Source: Dichotomocladium elegans
Lineage: Eukaryota > Mucoromycota > Mucoromycetes > Mucorales > Lichtheimiaceae
Assembly (NCBI GenBank): GCA_025716815.1
Contig: JAIXMN010000012.1
Coordinates: 124,001-188,000 of the forward strand
Length of the DNA stretch: 64,000 nucleotides
Reading direction: 5' to 3'
Part shown: piece by piece, positions 27,966-39,794 of the stretch
Numbering within the stretch: position 1 is the first letter of the stretch
How the letters are laid out: every line of letters starts with the position of its first letter
Program-made: the position numbers and the translations under genes
The notes under the pieces: generated by a model
Databases searched by the model: none
What the model was told of the DNA's origin: nothing
Seen by the model: the letters and a program-made list of their open reading frames with translations, nothing else

Positions 27966-28598
27966 GGCTGTGCGGTAGTTCTTTCACCTCCGCTCACAGA
28001 CAACCAACCTCCTGCCCTCCTTCCGCACCCCCCCCCAACCCGGCGGATGACTATGACCACAAAATGGTCTCCTATCGTCTCACTTACCCTTTCTCCGCTT
28101 CATCCTCCTTATTGTGCTACTCTCCCCCTTCCTGCATTCGGCCCGATCATTCCTACACAACCATTTGCTTGACACACTCTTTCTTCGTCAATCAAGTAAC
28201 GTAACAATACATCGCATCTCTGGTCACGTGTAAAACATTAAACTACATCCTGCGAAAAGTATACCTGATCGTGCAGACGACTGAGTGTCGGCAACCGAAG
28301 CCGCGCACATCGATGATCGTTATGCAGAACCCGATTGTCCGTCGCCACCGAATACTAGATATGACCCCCTAATGTGGCAATCTGCTGCTGTGTAACCACA
28401 GTTGTCAACCCTTTAAGTTGTGTGTCGCCAACAGTCCCCAGCCCTGGTTGATTATGGCTTAGTACCCGGGTCTCTATTGTTGCAATGAGCTAGATAGAAA
28501 CAGCGGTGTATTATTTATGGATTACACAGCATATGGAAGAAGCATATCAACAATGGGGGAGCGCGGTGCTAACATTGTTTGGATCGTCCTGTTCGAGG
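27966..28598. other. Intergenic, upstream of seven-TM gene 1
   Basis: C-rich just after PTPA, otherwise plain. No gene or RNA recognised. Confidence 0.5.
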
Positions 28599-28606
28599 TA
28601 TAAAAG
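28599..28606 (+). promoter_or_regulatory. TATA box of seven-TM gene 1
   Basis: TATAAAAG lies 48 bp before the ATG at 28654. The two related genes at 51.7 and 62.8 kb have similar boxes. Confidence 0.6.
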
Positions 28607-28653
28607 CTCTAGAGCACCATCTTGGCCCCTCGCAACAATTTCTTTCTCTCGTT

Positions 28654-29769
28654 ATGAGTCAGACAAGCAGTACCATTACGGCATACAATGGTGATCTCAT
28701 TACCATCTACTACTACAATACGCCTTCTTTATACGCCGCAACTTCCAAGGCCATGATTGTCTTGAGTGCAGTTGCAATCGTCGGCTGCCACCTCCACTAC
28801 GCAAAATATCGGTTCATCATGCCATATATCATCCTCAATGTGGTCTCCCTCGTCTGTCTACTCCAAGCAGGGCTTCAACTCAGAGTTTCTGCCGGTGAAT
28901 CCATCTCGGGAATTCCGATGTCACCACCATCGTTATCATCAGATACGACGGCAGCTGCCCTTGCCAGCCAGTTCTTTGGTCTTGTATATCCGCCACTCGC
29001 ATGGTGCATTGTCTTGGACAGTTTCCGGCTCTCACAGGCTCGCTCTACTACTCGTGTTTATCAGATGGCTCTTGGCTTCGGCTACCTTTGGACGCTCACG
29101 ATGATTGTTGGTGCAATTGCCTGCGTGAGCGTCTACCATCTCAACGGCGCTGAGATGGCATTCAGCGGATTGTTTCAATTCGTCACGTACGGTCTCTGGG
29201 TCTTTGTGGGCCTGTTCATTCTCGATTCGTACATTGCCTGGACAAGAGTCAAGCATTTCTATAAGGGGCTTGCAGTGTACGCCTTGCTCCTCGTTTTGGT
29301 TAACATTGGACGGGCAGCCAGTCTCGTAATTATTTTGCAGCAACAAATGGATGTTATGTCGGCAGATGTCACCACTGCTTTCAAGATTGACTTTGCACTG
29401 TCGCGAATTGTGGGTATCCTCGCCATTTACTGGGCCATCCTGGTCTGCCATCGGTGGCGAACCATCAAGGAAAATAATAATGGGACCGTCCATCATCAAG
29501 AGATTCTCAGTGTTATCACCGATGGTGCAACACATGGGGAACTCCAGATCGAACATGTGGTTCTCGACGTGGATGGCGGAGCATCGAACAAAGGACTGGA
29601 TTGGAGCAAGTTGCAAATAAGCCGAACGACCACGAATGAACAGGACAATACATCCCTTGTAACGGTCCAAGACAAGCGAGAAACTGTATCGAGCACGGCC
29701 AGTTCATCAAATTCAATCGAATCCCGGAAAGGTAATAAAAGGGTGAGGGGCAAAGCACTATGCTCCTAA
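28654..29769 (+). CDS. Seven-TM membrane protein, family member 1
   Basis: Intronless, 371 residues. An upstream non-ATG codon extends the frame, but the first ATG after the TATA box is preferred. Seven hydrophobic segments can be laid out: ~35-52, 58-80, 105-130, 142-167, 176-200, 207-231 and 255-280. A Ser/Thr-rich ~90-residue tail follows. TM3 ends in PPLAWCIVLDSFRLSQ. This W-x2-(5)-(L/I)D-x-FR-x-S signature recurs in the two genes on the right (51714-52667, 62845-63765). Layout and tail resemble a GPCR-like receptor (outside N-terminus short, tail inside), but no known GPCR motif such as DRY or NPxxY is visible. Function unknown. Repeat copy A begins 0.9 kb downstream on the same strand. 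Confidence 0.8.
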   Translation: MSQTSSTITAYNGDLITIYYYNTPSLYAATSKAMIVLSAVAIVGCHLHYAKYRFIMPYIILNVVSLVCLLQAGLQLRVSAGESISGIPMSPPSLSSDTTAAALASQFFGLVYPPLAWCIVLDSFRLSQARSTTRVYQMALGFGYLWTLTMIVGAIACVSVYHLNGAEMAFSGLFQFVTYGLWVFVGLFILDSYIAWTRVKHFYKGLAVYALLLVLVNIGRAASLVIILQQQMDVMSADVTTAFKIDFALSRIVGILAIYWAILVCHRWRTIKENNNGTVHHQEILSVITDGATHGELQIEHVVLDVDGGASNKGLDWSKLQISRTTTNEQDNTSLVTVQDKRETVSSTASSSNSIESRKGNKRVRGKALCS

Positions 29770-30689
29770 AAAAAAAAAACTAATAAGCTACGTTGACAAA
29801 GCATATTACACCGACGAAAAGCAGTGACCCGTCTACCCATGAAAGATGACGGTCTTTCAGGATACAAGGAACCCGTATAGTCATCTTAAAAATACTAACT
29901 AGAATAGCCGCAGTAATATAAACATAAGTACAGTAACATCGTCCTAATAATATATAATACTTCTCGTGACATCAGAGCTCTCCCTTGACCTCAGACAATA
30001 ATCACCCTCACAAATAGGAACAACACGGTTTATCTTTGCATACACATGGCGATCATCTATAAACGCTCACCACATGCAACACCATACAGGATTTACCGTG
30101 CTCCTAGGACACTCTTCTGTACGCTCATGCTGCACTGAGACAACGTACGATCACCAACATGCATGCAGAACCATTGAACTAATATTACTCTCCCAGAGCA
30201 TGCATTTATTATGCGTACAAATTATAGTGCGTCCTGCACCGTACTTATTATTTAATGCCTTTTAACTTTAACCTACCAATCAAAGTGGGCAGGTAAAGAA
30301 AGGGACTTATCCTCGCGCTGTTGCTCTTATGGAATAAGACTGGATATAATTTCCCCATTTACATCATATCACCGCTTATTCTGTGAAAACAGAGCTAACC
30401 AAATTAAATATAGCTTGATGTAATCTATACTAGCCCCCAAAGAAAGCAATGGTGGTGGGGTGAATAAATAGTCAACTTTATGTTCGATAAGCTTTGTATC
30501 AGTGTAACATACCATGCAGAATTTCTGAGCTGTTGTCTTTTAACTAACTCCATATAACAGGGTAGAATAATGGCATGTAAAATGCGAAAGGGGAATCGCA
30601 TAAGTTATATAAACTTATCCTGTGGGTTAACGGAGCAAAGAACATCGTTAACCAACAAATTAGGAGTCATTTGTTTACACACACTCGGT
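29770..30689. other. AT-rich gap between seven-TM gene 1 and repeat A
   Basis: Nothing coding recognised; starts with a short A-run just after the stop codon. Confidence 0.5.
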
Positions 30690-33035
30690 TTCAAGACTTA
30701 GTGTTGTATAAACGGAAAGAAAATGCCGCGTAGAGCAGCTTGTCAAATCCGCCTTTATAAAAACACTTTGGCTTATTTGTGTTTGCCGATCCATTTTCCC
30801 TTCTATTCTTGTCCTACTGGGTTTCTATGGGATTTTATTAACGTGAGGATGCCCTGTAACTGAACAAGAATAGGTAAACACTGTGCGTGCTACTTATACC
30901 CAAGAGCACCTTGCCGAAAAGCCTGCCAATGCAGCAGAGCGTACGTGTCCAAGCAGAGTACCTTCACAGCCGCGATTGTGCAACCGTTGCACGTGATGAC
31001 CCATCCATATAACCGAGACTGGGATCTCTCGAGAGATTCATAAATAGTGGGCATCTGTGCAGTGTATAGAGGAGCCTTTCGAGACCTTTACTCGAATAAA
31101 AGCCACCCACGAATATCATTATATTCCCCTGTCTCACACATCTGAAAAGCGCCAACCTCCTCACCAGTTCTATAGAAGAGTCTTTCCTGCTCTAACGGCC
31201 ATAGCTGAGGGATCCAGAAAGGTATACTCCGATCCCTTCAATATGACCCATCTGTTCCGCGCACCATGGATTGACTTGGAACTTTCGCGTCAGCTTTCCC
31301 TCCCTTATTGCAATCCAACATTTTTAGCTGGTCTCCTACGGCTCATAGGCTAGGGTAATCCTGCAATTAAGCCGAAGAAGGCTGCAATGATAAAAGACCG
31401 ATGACAAATTTCGAAGGAGAAATGCCACGTGACTCTGGATGGTTCCTCTTAATCATAACAACATCACTCATATCCTGCTTTTACAACATGATCGGCAGCA
31501 TGCCATGCAAATTCACTTCTACAGTATCTGACGAAAGCTATCAATGTGAGCCCATGTATTATTTATTCTCCATTACAGATGGCATTTTATTTCTTAGGAT
31601 TGCGTATTAAAACTTCCGGGGAAATGTACATATCACCCTCGCCATAGGCAGGTCTCCATTATTAAAAGCCTCCATTATTAAATTAAATGAACCACACATG
31701 TACATACGCTACACTCCGTGTCTGAATTACAGTCCGAAACACGCTACACCCATGTTTTCTCATCCGCTCGTTGACATCTGCTCATCTCCATCGAAAGATA
31801 AATACAACGAGCAAAACCCGCACTAATGCCCTTCCCTGCCCACCAAAGGGGTCTTTGGTCTCTCATCCAGTCGCTTGTTGCCCATCTTCCCAGAAATTTG
31901 CAAGCTAAAACTAGAGATTATCAACGGGATTGTCAGAGTAAACTGCTTACATATGTACTCAAAGTCAATCAATCATGGTTTATACAACTTCACCAAGAAT
32001 TGCTGTTAGTTCTTTTTGGCACTTTTACCAATGTGCATTGTCCGCAAAACCGGTTGAATAGTGATCTAGTAGCGAGCAAATATACCAAGGCGCGATGACT
32101 GAATGGCAAAAATATTGACACCTTACATAGATGAGGGTGGCCAAGATGTCTTGGTCCCATGCAGCAAAAACTTACTTGTAAAGCGATCGACGTGCTAGGT
32201 TTCCAGAGGTGGAACAATGATAAGAAGCTTCTTTGTGATCACATACAGTACCCAAGCCCTCTTTGGATATGAGGCATTAAGATATTATCAATCGACCTCA
32301 TATCTCAGATACCTTGCATGCTACGCATTGATGGAGGAGCTACGGCACGTCTGTTGCAACAGCAAAGACCAAAGAGGGAGCAACAAGATGCATTTACGCT
32401 GTGAATTAATCGATATCACATGATACCCATTCCCCTCTTGACATTTTCACATGCTTTCCTTTTTGGGGAGGGCGTGACCTGTGCACCACAGAATGCTCTC
32501 TGTGCGATCTTTCATCTACCCCACAATACCTGTGCGTCTCTTACCTTTTGTAGCTGAGTTGCAGACCGCTGATCACCCCGCACGCATCCACTGTGACAAC
32601 CAGTGCCATGGCCGTAAAACACGAAAAACGGTCAACACTCAACGGAAAAAGACGTGACTAGTACGAGGAGAACCGCAGACATCGACTTTATCACAAATTT
32701 GATACCAAGCGATGGAAAGGAAGTCGCGCGCGGCAATGGGGAACGAATAAAGAAAATGATATCATAGCTGTTCTTTACTTGGGGGAGAGAACTTCTTGCA
32801 GAGAGTGCCTCTCCATGTTAATCGACGTGTAGCCTAAGTACTGCTACCCAATACATGGACCAGCTATAGCATCATCAAATAAGATATGAGGCTGTTCGAA
32901 GGGTAAAATAAGATGATCACCTATGGGTAGAGTAAGAAGCAAACGGCTTCGTTTTTTTTTCGGAAGTGGCTTGATCCGGGATTCCTCCCCCACCGATTTT
33001 CTTTGCTCCCGGCAAAAAAAAAATATGGAAAAAGG

Positions 33036-33043
33036 TATAAATA
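33036..33043 (+). promoter_or_regulatory. TATA box of PMDIC-repeat ORF, copy A
   Basis: TATAAATA, 49 bp before the ATG. Conserved at the same place in copies B and C. Confidence 0.6.
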
Positions 33044-33084
33044 CGAGCAGAATCCTATTTCGGAAACGTTGCAGTTATTTCGAC

Positions 33085-33798
33085 ATGTTTCCACAACGTC
33101 AAGACTCGCACCGCGCCGCCTTCGGGCCATTCTTCTTTGCGCCTTCTTTTCTTTCTGCTGCTCCTCCTCCTCCTCCATCGCTTCTCGGTTCGTGGGCTGG
33201 TCCCCAGCCAATGGACATCTGTCCAGATTCTCCGTCTCTCGCTGCTCGGGCTGGTCCCGAGCCTATGGATATATGCACGCCGTCACCGCCGCTCCTTCCT
33301 CTCTCTGCTCGGGCTGGTCCCGAGCCTATGGACATATGCCCACCGTCGCCGCCGCTCTCTCTCTTTGCTCGGGCCGGACCCGAGCCTATGGAAATATGCC
33401 CGCCATCACCGCCTCCGCTTCCTCTCTCTGCTCGGGCTGGACCCGAGCCTATGGATATCTGCCCTTCCTCCCCGCCTCCCGTCCGCTCATTGTATTCATC
33501 TCCTCAGCCCTCTTCCTCTCCTTCGTCCTCTCCTCCCATTCCTTCGTCTTCTCCATTCCTTTTGCCACTGTCTCCTCTTCTTCTGCCCCCTCCCGCTCCT
33601 TCGTCGTCCCCATCGTCTCCCTCGTCCTCTCCTCCCGCTCCTTCGTTGTCTCCCTTCCTTCTACCTTTGTCTCCGCTTTTTATGCTTCCTCCCCTTCCTT
33701 CGCTCCCTCAGTCGCCATCGTCCTCTCCTTCCGCTCCCTCTCCAGTGGCGTCACCGCCCTACATGCCTGCCTCTCCCGTCCGCGACGAAGGCATGTAG
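33085..33798 (+). CDS. PMDIC-repeat Pro/Ser-rich protein, copy A
   Basis: 237 residues, intronless ORF. After a Phe/Pro-rich start come five units around G-P-(E/Q)-P-M-(D/E)-I-C at residues 42-46, 60-64, 81-85, 101-105 and 122-126, spaced 18-21 residues, most beginning with the ARAG stretch. Each has one Cys, and these are almost the only Cys in the protein. The rest (130-237) is Ser/Pro low complexity ending in YMPASPVRDEGM. No signal peptide or TM is evident. Support for a real gene: a TATA box at fixed distance, and all indels among the three copies in this ORF are multiples of three. Other frames are also open, because of composition. Function unknown. Confidence 0.55.
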   Translation: MFPQRQDSHRAAFGPFFFAPSFLSAAPPPPPSLLGSWAGPQPMDICPDSPSLAARAGPEPMDICTPSPPLLPLSARAGPEPMDICPPSPPLSLFARAGPEPMEICPPSPPPLPLSARAGPEPMDICPSSPPPVRSLYSSPQPSSSPSSSPPIPSSSPFLLPLSPLLLPPPAPSSSPSSPSSSPPAPSLSPFLLPLSPLFMLPPLPSLPQSPSSSPSAPSPVASPPYMPASPVRDEGM

Positions 33799-33828
33799 GG
33801 TGATGTGTCCTCCTTCCAGTCCTTCGCG

Positions 33829-34035
33829 GTATGTTTTAACGTCTGTCTTGCGGCATATAATGTTATGTATCCCAAAAGCTAATCATTTCCTTCATCTCTT
33901 CTACAGTTCCGCTTCCCTTTCTTCCGCCTTCCTCTTCTCCTTTGCTTTCTTCCGCTCCTTGGTAGGGTTTGAAAGGCGCCATGTCATATGTACTTTGAAC
34001 GTCAAAGCTAATCATTTCCTTCATCTCTTCTACAG
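33829..34035 (+). other. Two tandem intron-like units after the PMDIC ORF
   Basis: GTATGT at 33829 to CAG ending 33906, and GTAGGG at 33962 to CAG ending 34035. Both end in the same branch-point/polypyrimidine/acceptor stretch (GCTAATCATTTCCTTCATCT then CTTCTACAG). They could be 3'-UTR introns or alternative 3' exons. The same arrangement is in copies B and C. Confidence 0.4.
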
Positions 34036-34146
34036 TCCCGCTTCCTGCTCTTCCGCCTTCCTCTTCTCTTCCTCTTCTCCGCCTCCTCCGGTCTGTGGTG
34101 TCTTCCCGAGCCAGGGGTTGTCGTAAGTCAAACCTAGAAACCAAAT

Positions 34147-34476
34147 TCATGACCATGGTATTAAACTAGTCCGCATCCACATGTATAGTCCAGCTACCTC
34201 TGGGGGGACCACCGGGTCCTTTCGTGGTCCCTTGGGCGGCGGGTGAACCCTGATGGAGGTCATCCATGGCTGGAGTGGATGGCCTTTTCTGCTTCTCTCT
34301 GTGGTTTCCGAGGTGCTGCCGAACCGCTTACCTTGATGATGCTCTTGTAGAATGCCGGAAAAGACACGCCGCGGCAGATCACTTGTGAAGAAGTCGTCAC
34401 GCAAAAGTGAATATTGACTTCCACAAGGATATGCAATGCTATATATCCGCTCACACACTGAGTGCAGGTGCTGCAC
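34147..34476 (-). other. Left member of head-to-head ORF pair, copy A
   Basis: About 109-residue ORF with the block LLRDDFFTSDLPRRVFSGIL then QEHHQGKRFG and PLQPWM. The ORF facing away from it at about 34790-35236 has the matching block LLRGVSFTSALLRCVFSVVL, QEHHRGRWFG and PLQLWM, and the DNA is roughly three-quarters identical. So each repeat contains an internal inverted duplication. The family is not recognised. Confidence 0.4.
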
Positions 34477-34643
34477 GTACTGTCCGTATGCTCATGTTTT
34501 GCAAGAAAGATCGATCGAGGACTGATTCATCAGCGCATCAGCACCGGAGACCATGCCAATCCCTCCATATTGGAAGGGTTGCAACATGGTCTCCCCTGTG
34601 CGAAATATACAAAGGTATGTAGAAGCTTCATTTTCCTTCCATT

Positions 34644-35236
34644 ATGCACGATATGCATTTACTGAAACCGCGTTTAGTATGGGATACCACCCAGAAGATC
34701 GGCTGGCGCGTTGATGTCTCTTTGCCTCTAATGATCCTTCTTGCGCGACATGCGTATACTAACGGTACGTACAACACCTGCACTGAGTTTGTTACCGGAT
34801 ATATAGCACTGCATGGCCTTGCGGAAATCAATATCCACTTTTGCGCGGCGTCTCCTTCACGAGTGCTCTGCTGCGGTGTGTCTTCTCCGTCGTTCTGCAG
34901 GAGCATCATCGGGGTAGGTGGTTTGGTGGCGCCTGGGAAGCCACCGAGGGATGCAGGGAAGACTATCCTCTCCAGCTTTGGATGATTCTCTTGACGGGGG
35001 ATCCCAATGCCCCTCGGGAACGTGCATTGCACTCTCTTGGCGAAGGCAGCGAGTTTATATTCTCGCATATGCAGCGGATTCTTACTTACCCGCTCTTACA
35101 AGTCCTTATGCGCGGTACTCGGGAGATCTCCTTTAATCGAGACGAAATCGTTGTGACAATAATTCGTTGTAGTGATATGATTCACGCGGAAGCAAGAGAA
35201 TCGCAAGAACAGGCGGCCGCTGTACTTTTATTTTGA
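34644..35236 (+). other. Right member of head-to-head ORF pair, copy A
   Basis: The main open stretch is about 34790-35236. It shares the QEHH(R/Q)G..FG and PLQ.WM blocks with the minus-strand partner, then continues with GDPNAPRERALHSLGEGSEF and SFNRDEIVVTIIRCSD. An exon at 34675-34763 (VWDTTQKIGWRVDVSLP) can be joined to the sequence before it by a GTATGT...TTTAG intron at 34615. An in-frame TGA lies where the partner has TCA. Gene model unresolved. Confidence 0.35.
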
Positions 35237-37746
35237 ACTGGAACCACTTTGGAAACGCAGCATATTGGCATAGATTCCAGGCGGTGTATATCTCACAAGC
35301 AAGAACATCTATGTACTACGTCCACACTCATGCTCACAAGAAGTCTTTTGACGGAATGATACATATACTCAAGTTGTAGCTTCTAAGCGCTTCATGAAGG
35401 CGACAACTACCGTTGCTATGCTAAATGAAGTAGTATCTTACGATAATTCTAAGATAGAACCTGGGCGCTATCCTCACCTCAGACACACCATATCTACTAT
35501 TATAAGAAAAGCGTATACAAATAGATGAGAAGCATAAATATGGAAAAATAAAAAGAAATAGAAGATAAAACCAGCAAACACACAATGAACACGATAATCC
35601 TTTCCACTGCTCTGTCGAATAGGATCAACAAAAGGCATTTGAAAAAAGCGCAAGAACGTTTTTGACATTGATCAACAACGCTTCCTATTCAGAAGCACCA
35701 TACCAGAAACTGGCTGCGACAAGGTTTTATCCGGGGAATTGCCTTAATTGTCTATGTGGAAGGACTGCCGAATGGGCTACTATCTATGTATAACTCATGG
35801 AGCATTGTACAACAATTGGAAAGGTCAAGACATCCTCCCGTTTTTTGAACTAAATTATCATGCATGTATTGCTAATATATTCATCGTCATTGGTCTCGGA
35901 TGCTAACTATCTCATTTGTCTGATGCAGAAAACATTAGAACAATTATTATACAGAATGCGGCAGGCTACTATACGTTGAGATGACAGATCCAAGCACTTC
36001 AGATGTTTGCGAAGGTTCCGCAATTGTAACCTGTTTTTCTCCCTAATTCTGATATGTAGTTCATGGAGCTTCGCGCCAGGTCCAATATGTACAAATCAAT
36101 AAAGTCTTGTTTCTGCGACAATTTCATATATTAGTGTGCAAGGCTACTCCGCTTTGTTGAGCATTAAAATCATATCTTGACGGTGCGCAAAGGGATCAAT
36201 GAAAAACTGTAAACAAGTCGAATTTTAAAAAAAAGCTCTGTATGGAGTGATACAAAAGCAAAAAGATTACTATTGCATGAATGAGTGTGTTCGCTGCCAA
36301 GGTGTCATTTCCATAGGCAACGGTACGCTGTTATCGCATGGGGGCCAAGAGTAATTTTCCGATTCTGGAACAGATTCCTCGTAGCTCCTGATTTTCACAA
36401 GCAACCACGAAATAGGTTGACGGAGGCGGTAACTACACGTCTCAAAAGTAGGGAGGATACCAGAGATTATGAGCCGGAAACTCAACAAACGGCATTTACA
36501 ATCACCAGCGGTGCCATCATCACGGATGCAGCAGCTGATGTTTATCGCAAGAACTACTTACGCTTTGCTTATATGGGGTTCGTCCCGCTTTTTTTTTCTG
36601 GGTTGCTGGAGTGTGGAATAGATTGCTGCAATGCGTGTATGTAGCCTGTGTTTAAAAGGCATACTTGGTCTGGGAGATGGGAAACGAACGGTTGTCTGTG
36701 CTTCCAAATTATCAAATCGCCGAGAGTGCTAAGATTGACTGGGTTTATGTGCACCGTGAACCAAATAGGCGACGAAACCCATATGAAGTAGCTTTAGTAT
36801 AAATCACTGGATTCGTCTGCCAAATGCGTGCCGAGATGATGAAAGGTTAAACCCTGCCGCATAAAGAATTACTAGACTGGTATGGTGGAAGATTGGAGTA
36901 AGACTGACAAACGAAGATTGTCTTGAGGGGATATCTAGTGAGAGCGATATATCGACGTCTCCCAGAGAAGTTGCTTCTTAATGATAAAGAAAAGGGTCGG
37001 CTTATTTTTCAGACGCCTGAAATGCTCCTGTCATTCACTCAATATGGTCAGACGAATACAAAATTACAGTCAGCACTCTTTATAACGGATGCCGTTAAAT
37101 CGTCATCTATGCACTTCGTGAGCAGGCAATTTTCGGTAATTCTCTATACCAAAACTCAAATGAACTTTCTACTCTTTCGGTATAGAAAGAGGCAATAAAA
37201 ATGCGTAAACATACCTCTGCTTTGTTGTTTTGTGGCAAAATCAGCCAAAGGTCTCAGATTTTGGGCCTCCTTGATGGACAATGATTTTTCCTGCCTACCA
37301 GGCACGTCAAAGTGGGTCAGAATGGATAATCGCTGTAAAACCCTGATCTGGCCTGATTAGCTTGTCTTCATCTTAACGATGTCGCTGATCGTGGTAATAC
37401 TACGACCATTTTCGGGTTTAAATTGGTCCTTAGTCCAGTTTGCAAGAATCCTGAGCTTGCTCTCTAGTTGGGGTAGTGTTCCTGCATAAACAAAGACCTA
37501 CTTCTTCTGAGTATCAGTTAAAGGTATCTACGCTTGTTACGCATATCTACTGGTCATCAAATCGTCATACAGAATGTTCGCTACATCGTATGATATCTGC
37601 TCCCACAGAGTCTTTAGGTATATTGAGCGCAGACTGTAATTTTGCAGACGAGATAAAAAGATGACGTTCAAGATGCAGGAAAAAGATCCATAAATTGTAT
37701 AAAGTTATTTCATCATTAGATCAATAATTTCGGCTCGATGGATTGG

Positions 37747-39794
37747 TATTCATTAGTTAATTGGATATCGGAAGTTCCGACAGTAACCAGGATGGAAAAT
37801 CGCAGCAGCATGAGACCCAGCAACGAGAGCAGAGGAGGACGCTTGATGATATTAATGTAACGGTGGTGTAAGGATGGCTAGGCAGTGAAAACGGATAGTA
37901 GAAATGCCTACCATCACCATAAAAATACAGTAACCTCTTATTATCAAGCCAACAAAAGGATGCCTTCGATGAGCAAATCTTAAGAAAAGAGAAGGGCAAA
38001 ATTGATACCAGGAAGCGACACCAATCACTGATCACATAATAGCTTTCAATACTGAGCATTCAAGTAATGTGTACCTTGTAAAAAAGTTATACTTGATAGA
38101 GAATAGGACCGTCATCGTAACACGGGAATGAGACAGGAACTGATCTTTATTGTGTTGTTAACTAATGGAATATTTGCACTACGTTGAAGGGTCAAGGATA
38201 AGTGTATGGTTTCTAGTCGTTAAATTGGTTTATAATATTAAGCTTGTTTTTGGGGTAGTGTTGTTTGGCAAGGCCATCGAATTTCTTAGTAGTCGTGACG
38301 ATGTGTGGCTTTGTAACCAAGGTCACATGATAAATGTTGGGCGGACTGTTCAAAGCACTATTGCCCTATGTCAATGCTTGGTATTCGGTTAAACCATTAC
38401 AGTCTTGTAACACAAAAGTGATATCAGCGGAGACAATGTGGTTGGCTGCACTCCTTAATGTGTCTGCCAAATCCATCTTCCTCCTCCTCCTCGCTTGTGC
38501 CTAGAACGGTATACAGTAGCAAGTGGAGTGATTGTTAAAGCCTCATCTGGTGACCCACTTCCATAGGCGTCTGCATAACGTGAAGCTTTGTAACCGTAAG
38601 GAAGCTGAAATAGCATCAAGCTATAGTTCTCTTGGCCATTTCCTTTCCTTGGCTGGCGGCCGCGGGACTCTTAAGCTAAACTGAGCGGTGCTCCCTGTTA
38701 TGATCGCTCCCTCAGGATTCTCATTGTCTTTGCGTTTCTTTTTGGTACAATGATCAATATAGAGATGATTTCCTTGACATGTAACAGATGGATTACATAT
38801 TGATAAACGAAAGTCGATCAATCTGACATCGTATGCAAAGGAACTGTAAATGGACATTATCTCGGCTTTCTAGAGGTTACCGTGGATGAAATGGTTAGGC
38901 GCAAACATATGAAGGGCTATAGTTCGGCAATGTTTAACTCACCTGCTCACAAGATTGAGAATAAGTATTTCAAATATACAGTATCGAGTCTCGATGATAT
39001 TGATGCCTCTATCTTTCATACTACTCGCGTGAACTCAATCCTATAGGACAATTTTTGCAATTTGAGCAATTTCGGAGGATTCAACTCACATTCTTACATG
39101 TGTCTACATAGTTAGTATGGATATGTAGAAAAGAGAAAGATATGGAAAAAATTTCGACCACTTGTTTGATTTGCATAGAACAACTGATCAGTAAAACAAA
39201 CGATAAGGAGCTTTGTCATACATAAGGAGGGCTGCGCATTCTTTATGGTGTGTAATTTCATCAACTTATATCTGATAATAGGTGTATAATTACACACACA
39301 GCTCGAATGTGGATCTGCCATGAGTGGTAATACCGAACTGTAAACTCCACAAAGACAGTGCTCTCACAGAATCTAGGAAATGGTATGCGGACTCACTACG
39401 AGACTATAATTTGTATATGGTATCCAATATGCTCTCATCGTCGATTGGAAGCTTCTTAAGGCGAAAGTAAATTAGCGGACAAACATAACAAAATGTGAAA
39501 AAATGACCTCCAGAGGCAAGACGACCTTTCTTTGAACGTTCAGAACATCGATGCCTCCTTTTGCAAAATGTTCATTTCTCCATACATGAGGAAAAATGGA
39601 ATACTCTACTCCTATTCCTCTGCCAAGTTGACGGCCCTTGTTTACCGCTCTACGACATGGTTATTCTTTGTCAATTCCCGAGAATATCTCAGAAGGTATA
39701 TTGTGCATGGTTTCATGGAAAATGATCGATTGGATTTTTAATAAGCTACATTATATAAAGGGCAAGTCCGGGATGGTGGAAGCGAAAGCGTGAT
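37747..39794. other. AT-rich gap between repeat A and dynactin p50
   Basis: Only short ORFs without domains. Nothing supported. Confidence 0.5.

Larger units (their letters stand above)
30690..37746 (+). repeat. Large dispersed repeat, copy A (mosaic)
   Basis: About 7.06 kb. From ~30.7 to ~35.39 kb it is nearly identical to copy B (46250-50965). From ~33.7 to 37746 it is nearly identical to copy C (57.7-53.7 kb, inverted). Outside those parts the pairs are still alignable but clearly diverged. It holds the PMDIC-repeat ORF (33085-33798) and a head-to-head ORF pair (34147-35236). The stretches 30690-33035 and 35237-37746 have only short ORFs, some identical between copies simply because the DNA is. 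No transposase, reverse transcriptase or LTR was recognised. Confidence 0.85.

Noticed and set aside
33137..34126. Leu-rich 329-codon ORF overlapping the PMDIC ORF, and a third open frame
   Set aside because: They result from CT-rich low complexity. The PMDIC frame is the one with the TATA-proximal ATG and unit structure, and the alternative frames show no motif beyond the same repeat.
30690..37746. LTR retrotransposon or Helitron explanation for the large repeat
   Set aside because: No terminal repeats, gag/pol, Rep/helicase motifs or hairpin ends were seen; left as an unclassified repeat.
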